NCBI RefSeq assembly: GCF_009829325.1
Contig: NZ_VUOS01000025.1
Location: 62,001 to 126,000, forward strand
DNA: 64,000 nt
Source of the DNA: Nocardia sp. CY41
Lineage (GTDB): Bacteria; Actinomycetota; Actinomycetes; Mycobacteriales; Mycobacteriaceae
Reading direction: 5' to 3'
Shown one piece after another: positions 7,162-15,853 of this stretch (the stretch's first letter is position 1; the number at the start of each line of letters is the position of its first letter). A model generated the notes under the pieces. That model was not told where the DNA came from, ran no database searches, and saw only the letters and a program-made list of their open reading frames with translations. Position numbers and translations under genes: made by a program.

Positions 7162-8781
7162 TCAATTCAGCGGCGCGGATTTCCACCAAGCCATGAATTC
7201 GGCGTCGGTGGCGATGAATCCGGCGCTGTACATCAACATGGTCGCGCGGCCCGGATCCGAGGAGAAGGCGGTGACCATGCGCGGGCGCAGGTTGCGACTG
7301 TCGTGCAGTGTGTAGTTGGTGTAACTGCGCCCGCTGTCGTTGGTGGCGGTGGCGCGGTCGTTGGCCGGTAGCGCGGCGAGCGCCGCCTGCGCGTCGGCGG
7401 GCGAATCGTAGAGGTAGAAGTCGAAAGACGCCTTGTTCGGGCCGCCGAAGCAGCTCCACATCACCAGCCAGGGGCCGAAATCCGGATCGTCGTGGTCGCG
7501 CGTCGTCGCGGAGTCCGGTGCGTGCGCGAAACAGCCCGCCTTGTTGTACCCGGTTCCGGAGTGCACCAAGCGCTGCGCCGAGGTCTCCGGCAGCATGTCC
7601 GGGAACGCGGCGCTCAGTGCCGCCGCGCGGGCGCCGATCGTGGCACGGTCCGTGGTGGCGGAGGCGGTCGTGGTGGGCCGCCCGGTGACCGAGGGCCCGG
7701 CGGAGGTGGCGTTCTGCGGGCGTGCGGACGTCGTCGGGGCGGCGGAACCGGGAGAACCGTTGTCGCTGAGGGCCACCGCGACGACGAGACCGAGCAGGGC
7801 GACGACCAACAGCAAGCCGATCCAGCCGCCCACCGAGGCATGCCATCGGGAACGTCGTCTCGGGCCGAGGTAGGCGCGCGCCGGACGCTGGGGGATCGCC
7901 GCGTCGGTTGGGGGCGGCGTATTCGGCGCGGGCGGTGGCGACCACGCCGCGGGGACGGTGAGCGCCTGCCATGCGGCGGCGGCGAACTCACCGCACGAGT
8001 CGAAACGATCGGCCGCGTGCTTGGCCATCGCCTTGGCCAGGACGCCGTCCAACGCCACCGGTAGCCCGGGCCGCAGCCTGCTGACCGGGGGCGGTGGAGC
8101 GCTGAGATGGCCCTGGATCACCGCGACCGGATTGGTGGCGTCGAACGGCACCGTGCCGGTCAGCAAGCGGAACAGCGTGCAGGCGAGCGCGTACTGGTCG
8201 GCGCGGTGATCCAGCGGCGCACCGGACAGCTGCTCCGGCGCGGCGTAGGCCAGGGTGGCGGTGAAGGTCCCGGTCTGGGTGAGACCGCCGGTGTCGTCCC
8301 GGAATCGGGCGATGCCGAAGTCGGAGAGGTAGACGCGCTCCTGCTCGCCGTCGACGCGCTCCAGCAGGATGTTCGCCGGTTTCACGTCACGGTGCAGCAC
8401 GCCGCGGCTGTGCGCGAAGTCCAGCGCCTTGGCCGTCTCGGCGACGATCTGCACCGCCCGCTGCGGCGGCAACGTCCACGCGTCCAGCGCGGCGGCGTCG
8501 GTGCCGTCGATGTAGCGCATGCAGATCCACAGCCGGTCGCCCTCGACGCCCCGGTCGAACACCGTGACGATGTTCGGGTGGTCCAGCCGCGCGACGAGGT
8601 CCGCCTCCCGCTCGAAGCGGGCACGGATCTCCTTGTCGTCGAACAGCTCCGGGTTCAACAGCTTCATCGCCGTCAACCGGGGCAGCCGTGGATGCCTGGC
8701 CAGGTACACCGATCCCATCCCGCCGCGACCGAGCAGGCGTTCGATGGTGTATCCCGCGAAGACCTCGCCGGTGTGCAGCAT
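7162..8781 (-). CDS. Receptor-type Ser/Thr protein kinase (copy A)
   Basis: The 539-residue protein has a cytoplasmic Hanks-type kinase domain (about 10-275) with all key motifs: glycine loop LGRGGMGSVYLA, TAMKLL lysine, HRDVKPANILL catalytic loop, SDFGIAR (DFG) and AAPEQL. A Pro-rich juxtamembrane linker, one TM helix (WIGLLLVVALLGLVV) and an extracytoplasmic domain of about 150 residues follow, the latter with two cysteines (GCF, SCF) and ending WWKSAPLN. There are no PASTA repeats. The sensor domain matches the adjacent kinase, so this is a tandem duplicate. It starts 3 bp after the stop of that gene, consistent with co-transcription. Confidence 0.93.
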   Translation of the reverse strand: MLHTGEVFAGYTIERLLGRGGMGSVYLARHPRLPRLTAMKLLNPELFDDKEIRARFEREADLVARLDHPNIVTVFDRGVEGDRLWICMRYIDGTDAAALDAWTLPPQRAVQIVAETAKALDFAHSRGVLHRDVKPANILLERVDGEQERVYLSDFGIARFRDDTGGLTQTGTFTATLAYAAPEQLSGAPLDHRADQYALACTLFRLLTGTVPFDATNPVAVIQGHLSAPPPPVSRLRPGLPVALDGVLAKAMAKHAADRFDSCGEFAAAAWQALTVPAAWSPPPAPNTPPPTDAAIPQRPARAYLGPRRRSRWHASVGGWIGLLLVVALLGLVVAVALSDNGSPGSAAPTTSARPQNATSAGPSVTGRPTTTASATTDRATIGARAAALSAAFPDMLPETSAQRLVHSGTGYNKAGCFAHAPDSATTRDHDDPDFGPWLVMWSCFGGPNKASFDFYLYDSPADAQAALAALPANDRATATNDSGRSYTNYTLHDSRNLRPRMVTAFSSDPGRATMLMYSAGFIATDAEFMAWWKSAPLN

Positions 8782-8784
8782 CGG

Positions 8785-10602
8785 TCAGTTCAGCGGTGCC
8801 GAGCGCCACCAGCGCAGCGCCTCGTCGATGGTGGTGTGGGCGAAGCCGTCGGTGTACATCAGGTACTGGGTCCGATCCGGGTCGCCGGTGAACGCGGTCA
8901 CCATCTTGGCGCCCTCGTCGACGTACTTGTAGTTGGTGTAGGTCTTCCCGCCGTTGGTGTCGGTGGACTTGGTGGCCGACGAGGGCAGGGTCTTCAGCAC
9001 CGCCTGGACGTCGGCCGGGGTCTTGTAGACGTAGATGCGGTAGTACGGGTCCTCGTTGTTGCCGCCCTTGAAGCAGCGCCACTGCGCTGCCCAGTCGCCG
9101 AAGTCCGGGTCGCCCTTGGACGGCGAGGGGGGCGAGCTGGGCGAGGCCAGCCAGCACTCGGCGCCGTTGTAGCCGATCTCCTCGGTCTGGGAGGCGGGCA
9201 CCATCCGCGGGAACTCCGCGCTGATCGACTCCGGCGTCGCGTCGACGAGGTTCGGCTTCACCGCCGACGTGGTCGTGGTGCCTGCGTTGTTCGAGCCCGA
9301 ATCGGAGACCGCGCCGATGATGCCGAGCACCACCAGGATCAGCACGACCACGCCGACCGCCAGGCCGACGATCAGCCCGGTGTTCTTCTTGGGCGGCGGC
9401 GCGGCCGAAGGATGGGCGTGCGCGCCGTGCGGCGGCGCGGGCGGGGCAGCGAAGCCGGAGAACTGCTGGTGGGGGTAAGAATTGGCGACCGTCGGCTGCG
9501 GCGCGGGGCCGGTCTGCGGCCGTGCGTTCGCCACCGGAGCGGGCGGCGGAGTCGCGGGCGACGCCGAGGCGGCGAGCGGGTTCGGGCCGCTGGTCTGCGG
9601 CGTGTGCGCCTGGTGGCCGGGTCCGCTGACATAGTGACCCTGCGCCACCGGATACGGAGAGCCGGTGGCCGGGACCTGCGGCCCGGTCGTCGGGCGTGGC
9701 CCGGCGGTCGCGTGCGGTGGACCGGTGACCGGGCGGGGGCCGCCCACCACCGGCATCGACGGCACGCTCGAACCGGTCAGCGCCTGCTTGGCGGCCGCGG
9801 CGAATTCCGCGCAGCTGCCGTATCGGTCGTCGGGGCGCTTGGCCATCGCCTTGGCCAGAACGCCGTCCAGCGCGAAGGGCAGCCCCGGCCGGACACTGCT
9901 CAGCGCGGGCGGCGCGCCCTGCAGATGCCCCTGGATGACCGCGGCGGGATTGGTCGCCGAGAACGGTCCGGTGCCGGTGAACAACCAGAACAGCGAACAG
10001 GCCAGCGAGTACTGGTCGGAACGGTGGTCGAGCGAGGCGCCGGTGAGCTGTTCGGGCGAGGCGTAGGCGAGCGTCGCCGTGAACGTGCCGGTCTGGGTGA
10101 GATGACCGGTGTCGTCGCGCAGCCGCGCGATGCCGAAGTCCGTGAGGTACACCCGCTCGCCGCGACCGGCGGTGGAGCGGGCCAGCAGGATGTTGGCGGG
10201 TTTCACGTCCCGGTGCAGCACCCCGTTGCCGTGCGCGTAGTCCAGCGCGTCGGCGGTCTCCTTGATGATCTGCACCGCGCGTTCGGGCGGCAGCGACTTC
10301 GGTTCCACCGACGCGGCGTCGATGCCGTCGACGTACTGCATCGAGATCCACAGCTGCTCGTCCTCGAGCCCGCGGTCGTAGACCGTGACGATGTTCGGGT
10401 GATCGAGCTGGGCGACCAGATCCGCCTCCCGTTCGAACCGCGCCCGCACCTCCTTGTCGAAGAACATCTCCCGATTCAGCAGCTTCAGCGCGGTCATCCG
10501 CGGCAGCCGCGGATGTTTCGCCAGATAGACCGAGCCCATGCCACCGCGGCCGAGTTGCCGCTCGATGACATAGCCGGCGAAAACGTCACCGCTGGCCAGC
10601 AT
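8785..10602 (-). CDS. Receptor-type Ser/Thr protein kinase (copy B)
   Basis: This 605-residue paralogue of the following gene has the kinase domain (LGRGGMGSVYLAKHP, TALKLLN, HRDVKPANILLA, TDFGIARL, ASPEQL), then a longer Pro/Gly/Ala-rich linker of about 120 residues. One TM helix (GLIVGLAVGVVVLILVVLG) and an extracytoplasmic domain follow, ending WWRSAPLN with cysteines in AECWL and WRCF as in copy A. It is expected to autophosphorylate and to signal from the envelope; ligand and targets are unknown. Both kinases lie downstream of a truncated third kinase copy. Confidence 0.93.
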   Translation of the reverse strand: MLASGDVFAGYVIERQLGRGGMGSVYLAKHPRLPRMTALKLLNREMFFDKEVRARFEREADLVAQLDHPNIVTVYDRGLEDEQLWISMQYVDGIDAASVEPKSLPPERAVQIIKETADALDYAHGNGVLHRDVKPANILLARSTAGRGERVYLTDFGIARLRDDTGHLTQTGTFTATLAYASPEQLTGASLDHRSDQYSLACSLFWLFTGTGPFSATNPAAVIQGHLQGAPPALSSVRPGLPFALDGVLAKAMAKRPDDRYGSCAEFAAAAKQALTGSSVPSMPVVGGPRPVTGPPHATAGPRPTTGPQVPATGSPYPVAQGHYVSGPGHQAHTPQTSGPNPLAASASPATPPPAPVANARPQTGPAPQPTVANSYPHQQFSGFAAPPAPPHGAHAHPSAAPPPKKNTGLIVGLAVGVVVLILVVLGIIGAVSDSGSNNAGTTTTSAVKPNLVDATPESISAEFPRMVPASQTEEIGYNGAECWLASPSSPPSPSKGDPDFGDWAAQWRCFKGGNNEDPYYRIYVYKTPADVQAVLKTLPSSATKSTDTNGGKTYTNYKYVDEGAKMVTAFTGDPDRTQYLMYTDGFAHTTIDEALRWWRSAPLN

Positions 10603-10728
10603 GACTGCTCCACTTCCCGCCGCTCGCCGGGACCCTCCGGCGAACAGGCGTACAGCAAAAGAATGCGTGGCCGGAGCAGGGTCCGACCACGGAAAACATC
10701 GAAACCATAGCAGTAGTCGCGCCTCGCC

Positions 10729-10974
10729 TTATCGCTCGTCGAGCGCGGTGGCGCGCGGGCGATCGACGGGACCAGGACCGCCCGGCGGTGGCCGGGGGTC
10801 CGGAGGTTGCCGGTGCGGCCGCACCCCTGATCCCGGACGCCTGGGCAAGTTCGGCAACTCGATCAGGCCGGGGTGCACGGGGCGGCGCGTGGCCAGGTAC
10901 ACGGTGTCCATCCCGCCTCGGCCGAGGACGCGTTCGATGAGGTGGCCCGCGAACACATCGCCGGTCTGCAACAC
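10729..10974 (-). pseudogene. Truncated third kinase copy (N-terminal remnant)
   Basis: The 81-codon ORF opens MLQTGDVFAGHLIERVLGRG then GMDTVYLA, nearly identical to the first 30 residues of the two downstream kinases. It then degenerates into Pro/Arg-rich sequence with no catalytic lysine, HRD or DFG. The glycine loop has D where the paralogues have G-S. It is the first element of a three-copy tandem array, and deletion of about 90% of the gene left only the 5' end. It may still be translated as a short peptide. Confidence 0.7.
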
Positions 10975-11098
10975 CGTTTACACCCCCTTGTCGAGTCGAG
11001 CGCGCGGACACTATCCATGTATCTCGGCGAACCATCGAGATGCAACAGTCGCGGCGCGACCTCGATTGTCGTCGGTAGCTGCCAGTACTGTGGCCCGC

Positions 11099-11869
11099 AT
11101 GCGCATTGGAGCACACGTCCGGCTCGACAGCGACCCGATCGGCTTCGGGGAGAAACTCGGCGCCGACGTCATCCAGATGTTCGTGGTCGATCCGCAGAGC
11201 TGGGACAAACCCACCCCGCACCCGCGGACCGAGGAGATCCTCGCCAGCCCGATCGATGTCGTGGTGCACTCCTCTTATCAGATCAACGTCGCGAGCCTGA
11301 ACAACCGGCTGCGCATGCCCTCGCGCAACGCGGTGGCCCAGCAAGCGCGGGCGGCCGCCGACCTCGGTGCGTTCGGCCTGGTGGTGCACGGTGGGCACGT
11401 GCGATCCGACGCCGAGCTGGAGACCGGAATCGACAACTGGCGCAAATTGTTCGAGCGGCAGCAGGACAAGGGCGGATTCGCGGTGCCGATTCTGATCGAG
11501 AACACCGCGGGCGGCAATCACGCCATGGCCAGGCACTTCGACGCCATCGCCCGGCTGTGGGACGCGGTCGGCGACTACGGCGCTGGTTTCTGCCTGGACA
11601 CCTGCCACGCCTGGGCGGGCGGTGAAGAACTCGTCGGCGTCGTGGACCGGATCAAGGCGATCACCGGGCGCATCGACCTGGTGCACCTGAACTCCTCCCG
11701 CGACGAGTTCAACTCCGGCGCCGACCGTCACGCCAACTTCGCCGACGGCACCATCGACCCGCAACTGCTCGCCGAAGTGTGCCGGACGGCGGGCGCGCCG
11801 GTGGTCCTGGAAACCCCGGGAGACGGCCTCGCGGAGGATCTTGCGTACTTGCGCGAGCACTGTGCTTGA
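11099..11869 (+). CDS. nfo: Deoxyribonuclease IV / AP endonuclease (endonuclease IV)
   Basis: The 256-residue protein belongs to the endonuclease IV TIM-barrel family, which cleaves DNA 5' to abasic sites in base-excision repair using three Zn ions. Visible metal ligands include MRIGAHVR at the N-terminus, VVHGGH, LIENTAGG, CLDTCHAWAGG and the signature LVHLNSSRDEFNSGADRH with HANFADG. ATG 11099 begins directly at the conserved RIGAH strand, so the start is secure. It is divergent from the kinase remnant and convergent with the dioxygenase gene. Confidence 0.92.
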   Translation: MRIGAHVRLDSDPIGFGEKLGADVIQMFVVDPQSWDKPTPHPRTEEILASPIDVVVHSSYQINVASLNNRLRMPSRNAVAQQARAAADLGAFGLVVHGGHVRSDAELETGIDNWRKLFERQQDKGGFAVPILIENTAGGNHAMARHFDAIARLWDAVGDYGAGFCLDTCHAWAGGEELVGVVDRIKAITGRIDLVHLNSSRDEFNSGADRHANFADGTIDPQLLAEVCRTAGAPVVLETPGDGLAEDLAYLREHCA

Positions 11870-12215
11870 TATACGGCGCTGGGTTCGATCCCCGCGCCTG
11901 GTCGTGACCCCGGGGAGTCTCGTGACGGTCCGCGAACGGCGCTCGTAGGACTCGCGCCAGAGGAGTCTCGGGCAGTCTCGGTCGTCGGGTGATTGCGGCA
12001 TGCCGGGAACCACTGCCATCTGGTCGAGACGGCGTCCGAGGGACTGGTTCTGATCGAAACGGGCGGTTTCGGAGATCGGACCAGCGCGTCGGAAGCCGGC
12101 CGGTGACCACGGGTGCTTCCCGGCGTCGCGCGCCGCTTCGGGCGCGCGACGGGCCGATTCGGCTCGTCGGTTCCGTCGCGACAGCGGAGCTGACCCTCAT
12201 CTCCGACTGAAGACA
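11870..12215. other. Intergenic region between convergent genes
   Basis: No ORF with recognisable coding character is seen here. Only the structured element at its right end (12216-12257) stands out. The stretch is long for a gap between convergent genes and may be eroded coding sequence. Confidence 0.5.
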
Positions 12216-12257
12216 CCGCATGGCCCCTCAACAGCCGGGAGACCGGCAACCATGCGG
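12216..12257. terminator. Nested stem-loop downstream of dioxygenase gene
   Basis: An outer perfect 8-bp stem CCGCATGG (12216-12223) / CCATGCGG (12250-12257) encloses an inner stem GCCGG-GAGA-CCGGC (12234-12247). On the plus strand the inner loop is a GNRA tetraloop, and CCCC at 12224 could also pair with GGGG at 12256. It begins 11 bp beyond the stop codon of the minus-strand dioxygenase, so the simplest reading is its terminator. The bulged architecture is unusual for one. Confidence 0.5.
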
Positions 12258-12267
12258 GGTCCTCGGC

Positions 12268-13197
12268 TCAGGATGCGAGCAGCTGAGTGTCCTCGATGAT
12301 CGAGTAATGCTCGGCATTGCCCGCGATGGTCGTGCTCGTCGCGCCGTCGACACCGACCGGGACGTCGCCGGCCAGCGTGATGCGGGTCAGCTTGCGGGGC
12401 TGGTCGTCGTAGTCGTCGATGGCGTAGTGCTGGGTGGCGCGGTTGTCCCAGATGGCGACATCTCCGGGCGTCCAATTCCAGCGGGTGGTGTTCTCCAGAC
12501 GGGTCACCCGGTCCTGGAACAGCCGGAACAGCGCGTGGGACTCGGCGCTGGACAGCCCGACGAAGTGCTTGACGAAGTGGCCGAGCAGCAACGCCCGCTC
12601 GCCCGTCTCCGGGTGCACGCGCACCACCGGGTGCTCGGTCTCGTAGTAGGTGGACTCGAATTCGGCGCGGTAAGCGGCCGTATTGGGGCGCGGCGTCTCC
12701 TCGACGCGGGCGTAGTCGTAGACGTTGGTGTGCACGGCCCGCAGGGATTCGGCCAGCCGCTTGAGCGGCTCCGGCAGCGACTCGTAGGCCGCGACGGTGG
12801 AAGCCCAGGTCGTGGCGCCGCCGTAGGACGGCAGGTGTACCGCTCGCAGGATGGACGCCTTCGGGATGCGGTCGACGAAGGTGACGTCGGTGTGCCAGCT
12901 GTTGGCGCGGCCGTGCTCGGAATCGATCGCCAGGCTCTTCACGCCGTGCGAGGTGACCGTCGGGTGCGGGGTGGTCGGCGCGCCGAGCAGCTGGGCGAAT
13001 TCGTATTGCCCGTCCTCGGTGAGGTGATCCTGCCCACGGAAGAAGACGACCTTGTGCTCGAGCAGCGCGCGATGGATCACCTCGACGGTCGCCGGATCCA
13101 GATCGCCGCCGAGCCGGACGTTGTCGATTCGCGCGCCGATACGGGCGCCGAGCTTGGTCACCGAGGCGGTGGTCGGTGTTGCGGGTGCGACCGTCAT
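12268..13197 (-). CDS. Fe(II)/2-oxoglutarate dioxygenase, alkylsulfatase-like (TauD family)
   Basis: The 309-residue TauD/TfdA-family enzyme has the metal motif H102-T-D104 (WHTDVTF), the distal histidine H257 (NRATQHYA) and a following Arg-rich stretch (RKLTR) for 2-oxoglutarate. Conserved blocks such as LGGDLDP, HKVVFFRGQ, SYGG and EHPVVRVHPETGER closely resemble, from memory, M. tuberculosis Rv3406, a type II alkylsulfatase that releases sulfate from alkyl sulfates. A role in scavenging organic sulfur is therefore likely. The start ATG 13197 has the RBS AAAGGTGAT. It is divergent from the CoA-transferase operon across 348 bp. Confidence 0.87.
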   Translation of the reverse strand: MTVAPATPTTASVTKLGARIGARIDNVRLGGDLDPATVEVIHRALLEHKVVFFRGQDHLTEDGQYEFAQLLGAPTTPHPTVTSHGVKSLAIDSEHGRANSWHTDVTFVDRIPKASILRAVHLPSYGGATTWASTVAAYESLPEPLKRLAESLRAVHTNVYDYARVEETPRPNTAAYRAEFESTYYETEHPVVRVHPETGERALLLGHFVKHFVGLSSAESHALFRLFQDRVTRLENTTRWNWTPGDVAIWDNRATQHYAIDDYDDQPRKLTRITLAGDVPVGVDGATSTTIAGNAEHYSIIEDTQLLAS

Positions 13198-13319
13198 GGG
13201 ATCACCTTTGCTGTCGAGATCGGTTGGTGCTTGCTCGAGCACATCACCGAAAGCACGCCGCTGACCAGGGTTTTCGTCGGGCTGATCGCAAACAGGGCGG
13301 AAAGCTGACACCCTCCGGC

Positions 13320-13437
13320 GCACCGCGAACCAGCTCGCCCCGCCCTGATCCACACGCGGCGACCGAAAGCGTTCCCGCCCTCGGCGGCTGCACCGTGAAC
13401 CGGCTCCCACGGCCCTGGACCCGCGCGGCGACCGAAG
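13320..13437. repeat. Imperfect direct repeat, 70-bp period, two copies
   Basis: Two segments starting CACCGCGAACCAGCTC (13321) and CACCGTGAACCGGCTC (13391) both run to CGCGGCGACCGAA and agree at most positions over about 46 bp. They lie in the divergent intergenic region (13198-13545) between the dioxygenase and CoA-transferase genes, where no gene is seen. They may be duplicated regulatory sequence or a small dispersed element. Confidence 0.5.
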
Positions 13438-13545
13438 CGGACCGGCCGCAAACGGGTGCGCGTCGCACCGAACTCTCCGAGGCCGTGAACACGCGCCGCC
13501 GGACGCGCTGCGGAAACCGGCACGGCATGGTCCAGACTGGTTGCC

Positions 13546-14766
13546 ATGAGTATTCGGCCGCTGGACGGGGTGCGCGTCCTGGAACTCGGCAATTACATCG
13601 CCGCGCCGACCGCCGGGCGCATCCTCGGGGATTTCGGCGCCGAGGTGATCAAAGTGGAACGCCCGAAGGCAGGCGACGAACTGCGCAACTGGCGGCTCTA
13701 CGGCGGCGACACCTCGATGCTCTACCGGACGATCAACCGCAACAAGAAGTCGATCACCTTGGACCTGCGCACCGAGGCGGGGCGCGGGATAGTGCTCGAT
13801 CTGGTGCGACGCTGTGACGTCCTATTGGAGAATTTCCGCCCCGGCATGCTGGAGAAGTGGGGCCTGGGCCCGGAGGCGCTGAACGAGGCTAATCCGGATC
13901 TGGTGATCACCAGGATCTCCGCCTACGGGCAGACGGGGCCGATGTCGGAGCGTCCCGGGTTCGCGGCGGTAGCCGAGGCGGTGGGTGGCCTTCGCGAACT
14001 GGTGGGCGATCCGGACCGTCCCCCCGTACGCACGGGCGTCTCGATCGGCGACTCCATCGCGGGCATCTACGCCGCGTTCGGCACCGTCATGGCGCTGTTC
14101 CAGCGCGAGCGCCGCACCGAGCGGGACGCGCCCGTCCCGCTGCGGGAGAGGGTGATCGACGTGGCGCTCAACGAGGCCATCCTCTCGGTGATGGAGTCGC
14201 TGGTGCCGGACTATCTCGCCTACGGCATCCAGCGCGAACGCGTCGGCGGCCGGATGGAGGGCATCGCGCCGAGCAACGCCTACCCGTGCGCGGACGGGAC
14301 CAGCATCATCATCGGCGGCAACGGTGACGCCATCTTCCAGCGCTACATGGCGGTCATCGAGCGGCCGGACCTGGCCGCGGACCCGGAACTCCAGGACAAC
14401 GCGGGCCGCTGGCGCCACCGGGAGCGGCTGGACGCGGCGATCGGCGAGTGGACGGTCCGGCACACCCGCGCCGAGGCGTTGAAGCTGCTGGATGCCGCCG
14501 CGATTCCGTGCGGCCCGATCTACACCGCGGCCGACATCGTGGCCGACGAGCAGTACCGGGCACGCAACATGATCCAGCCGTTCGCCGTCGACGTCGGCGC
14601 GCCGGAGCCGAAGGTGGTCGGTTTTCCCGGCATCGTCCCGGTGATCGGCGAACAGTCCCTTCCCATCCGCACGGTCGGCCCGGACCTGGGGGAGCACACC
14701 AGGGAAGTGCTGTCGGATCTGCTCGGCATGAGCGAGGCCGAGATCGATGCGTTGGAGGCGCGATGA
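13546..14766 (+). CDS. Class III CoA-transferase (CaiB/BaiF family)
   Basis: The 406-residue protein has the family's N-terminal motif (LDGVRVLELGNYIAAP), FGAEVIKVERP, NRNKKSITLDLR and LENFRPG. The catalytic aspartate is D169 in GVSIGDS, which forms the acyl-enzyme anhydride in formyl-CoA transferase. These enzymes move CoA between carboxylic acids without ATP. The downstream HMG-CoA-lyase-like gene suggests a pair that activates and then cleaves a 3-hydroxy-3-methyl dicarboxylic acid, as in itaconate/citramalate or branched-chain degradation; the exact acid is inferred. Its TGA overlaps the ATG of the small ORF that follows. Confidence 0.9.
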   Translation: MSIRPLDGVRVLELGNYIAAPTAGRILGDFGAEVIKVERPKAGDELRNWRLYGGDTSMLYRTINRNKKSITLDLRTEAGRGIVLDLVRRCDVLLENFRPGMLEKWGLGPEALNEANPDLVITRISAYGQTGPMSERPGFAAVAEAVGGLRELVGDPDRPPVRTGVSIGDSIAGIYAAFGTVMALFQRERRTERDAPVPLRERVIDVALNEAILSVMESLVPDYLAYGIQRERVGGRMEGIAPSNAYPCADGTSIIIGGNGDAIFQRYMAVIERPDLAADPELQDNAGRWRHRERLDAAIGEWTVRHTRAEALKLLDAAAIPCGPIYTAADIVADEQYRARNMIQPFAVDVGAPEPKVVGFPGIVPVIGEQSLPIRTVGPDLGEHTREVLSDLLGMSEAEIDALEAR

Positions 14767-14930
14767 GCACGCGACCGCACGACCGCAGGCGTCCGAAGGG
14801 ACGCGGGAGCCGAGAACTGCGTTCGCCGGGCACCAGCAGGCCCGCCGTCCAGCCGAATCCGACCGGAGCGGGCGAGAAGCCCTGGGGCGGCGTGATGTGC
14901 GGGCACCATCGGGCGCGGGAGCAGCGATGA
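14763..14930 (+). CDS. Small ORF coupled on both sides (55 aa, unknown)
   Basis: This ORF begins in an ATGA overlap with the CoA-transferase stop and ends in an ATGA overlap with the lyase start. It encodes a very basic, Pro/Arg/Ser-rich peptide with a C-terminal WGGVMCGHH segment (one Cys, two His). I do not recognise it. The double 4-bp overlap argues that ribosomes traverse it between the two enzyme genes; it may be a real small protein or inserted sequence kept in frame to preserve coupling. Codon third positions are GC-rich, like the neighbours. Confidence 0.45.
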   Translation: MSTRPHDRRRPKGRGSRELRSPGTSRPAVQPNPTGAGEKPWGGVMCGHHRAREQR

Positions 14931-15853
14931 CCGCGCCGGTCCTGCGCGATGTCACCTTGCGCGACGGACTGCAGCTGACCGGCAAGCTGCTGCCAGTGCA
15001 GCGCAAGGTGGACATCGTGCGCCGCCTGCTCGCGCTCGGGGTGCCCGCGCTGGAGATCGGCTCGATGGCGCGCCCGGACCTGGTCGCGCCGATGGCGAAC
15101 ACCATGGAACTGGTCGCCGCGTTGACGCCGGAGGAACTGAGCCGCTGCTGGGTCTGGGTGGCGACGCCGCGCCATGTGGAGAAGGCGGCCGCGGCGGGAG
15201 TGCGCAATTTCCAGTACTGCTTCTCGGTCTCCGACGCGCACAATCGGGCGAATATCGGACGTGACACCGAGGCCAGCGTCGCCGCCATGCCGGATGCGGT
15301 GCGCCTGGCCCGCGAGGTGGACGGGTCCATCCAGCTCTGCTTGGCGACGGCATTCACCTGCCCATTCGACGGCCCGGTCGACCCGGACCGGGTCCTGGCC
15401 ATCGCCCGGGACCCGCGCACCGAGGGCGCGGACGACATAGTCCTGGCCGACACTCTCGGCCAAGCCCATCCCGGCGAGGTCGCCGCGCTGGTCGCCGCGG
15501 TGCGCGACCGGACGCCCGCCCGGCGCGTGGTCTTCCACGGTCACGACACCTGGGGCATGGGCGTGGCCAACACCCTCGCCGCCGTCGCGGCGGGCGCGGA
15601 CATGGTCGACGGCGCACTCGGCGGCCTCGGCGGCTGCCCCTTCGCGCCGGGTGCCAGCGGAAACACCGCTTCCGAGGACATCCTCTTCGCCACGAGGCCG
15701 GCCTGGTTCACCCCCGCCACCCTGGCCGCGCTGGTCGACCTGTCCGAGGAACTACTGGCCGAACTCGGCGAACCCAACCGCTCCCGCACCCTCGAAGGAG
15801 CCAGATCCAAGGCATCGGCTTTCGCGTGGGTGGTAAGTCAGCCGCAGGCATAG
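14927..15853 (+). CDS. Hydroxymethylglutaryl-CoA lyase-like enzyme
   Basis: The 308-residue TIM-barrel enzyme carries the HMGL-like signatures: LRDVTLRDGLQ (6-16) with the metal/substrate residues R and D, ALEIGS, the FHGHDTWGMG metal-histidine motif and GGLGGCPFAPGASGN with the conserved cysteine. It is expected to cleave 3-hydroxy-3-methylglutaryl-CoA, or a related hydroxyacyl-CoA, to acetyl-CoA plus a keto acid. It is the last gene of the CoA-transferase operon, coupled by ATGA through the small ORF. Start ATG 14927 is fixed by that overlap. Confidence 0.9.
   Translation: MTAPVLRDVTLRDGLQLTGKLLPVQRKVDIVRRLLALGVPALEIGSMARPDLVAPMANTMELVAALTPEELSRCWVWVATPRHVEKAAAAGVRNFQYCFSVSDAHNRANIGRDTEASVAAMPDAVRLAREVDGSIQLCLATAFTCPFDGPVDPDRVLAIARDPRTEGADDIVLADTLGQAHPGEVAALVAAVRDRTPARRVVFHGHDTWGMGVANTLAAVAAGADMVDGALGGLGGCPFAPGASGNTASEDILFATRPAWFTPATLAALVDLSEELLAELGEPNRSRTLEGARSKASAFAWVVSQPQA

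Noticed and set aside
8107..10710. Long plus-strand ORF (867 codons) opposite the two kinases
   Set aside because: It lies antisense to two kinase genes with perfect catalytic motifs; it is an artefact of high-GC codon bias with no recognisable domain.
12216..12257. SAM-family riboswitch
   Set aside because: The CCGGCAACC fragment recalls SAM-IV aptamers, but the remaining core is missing and no gene starts downstream on that strand.
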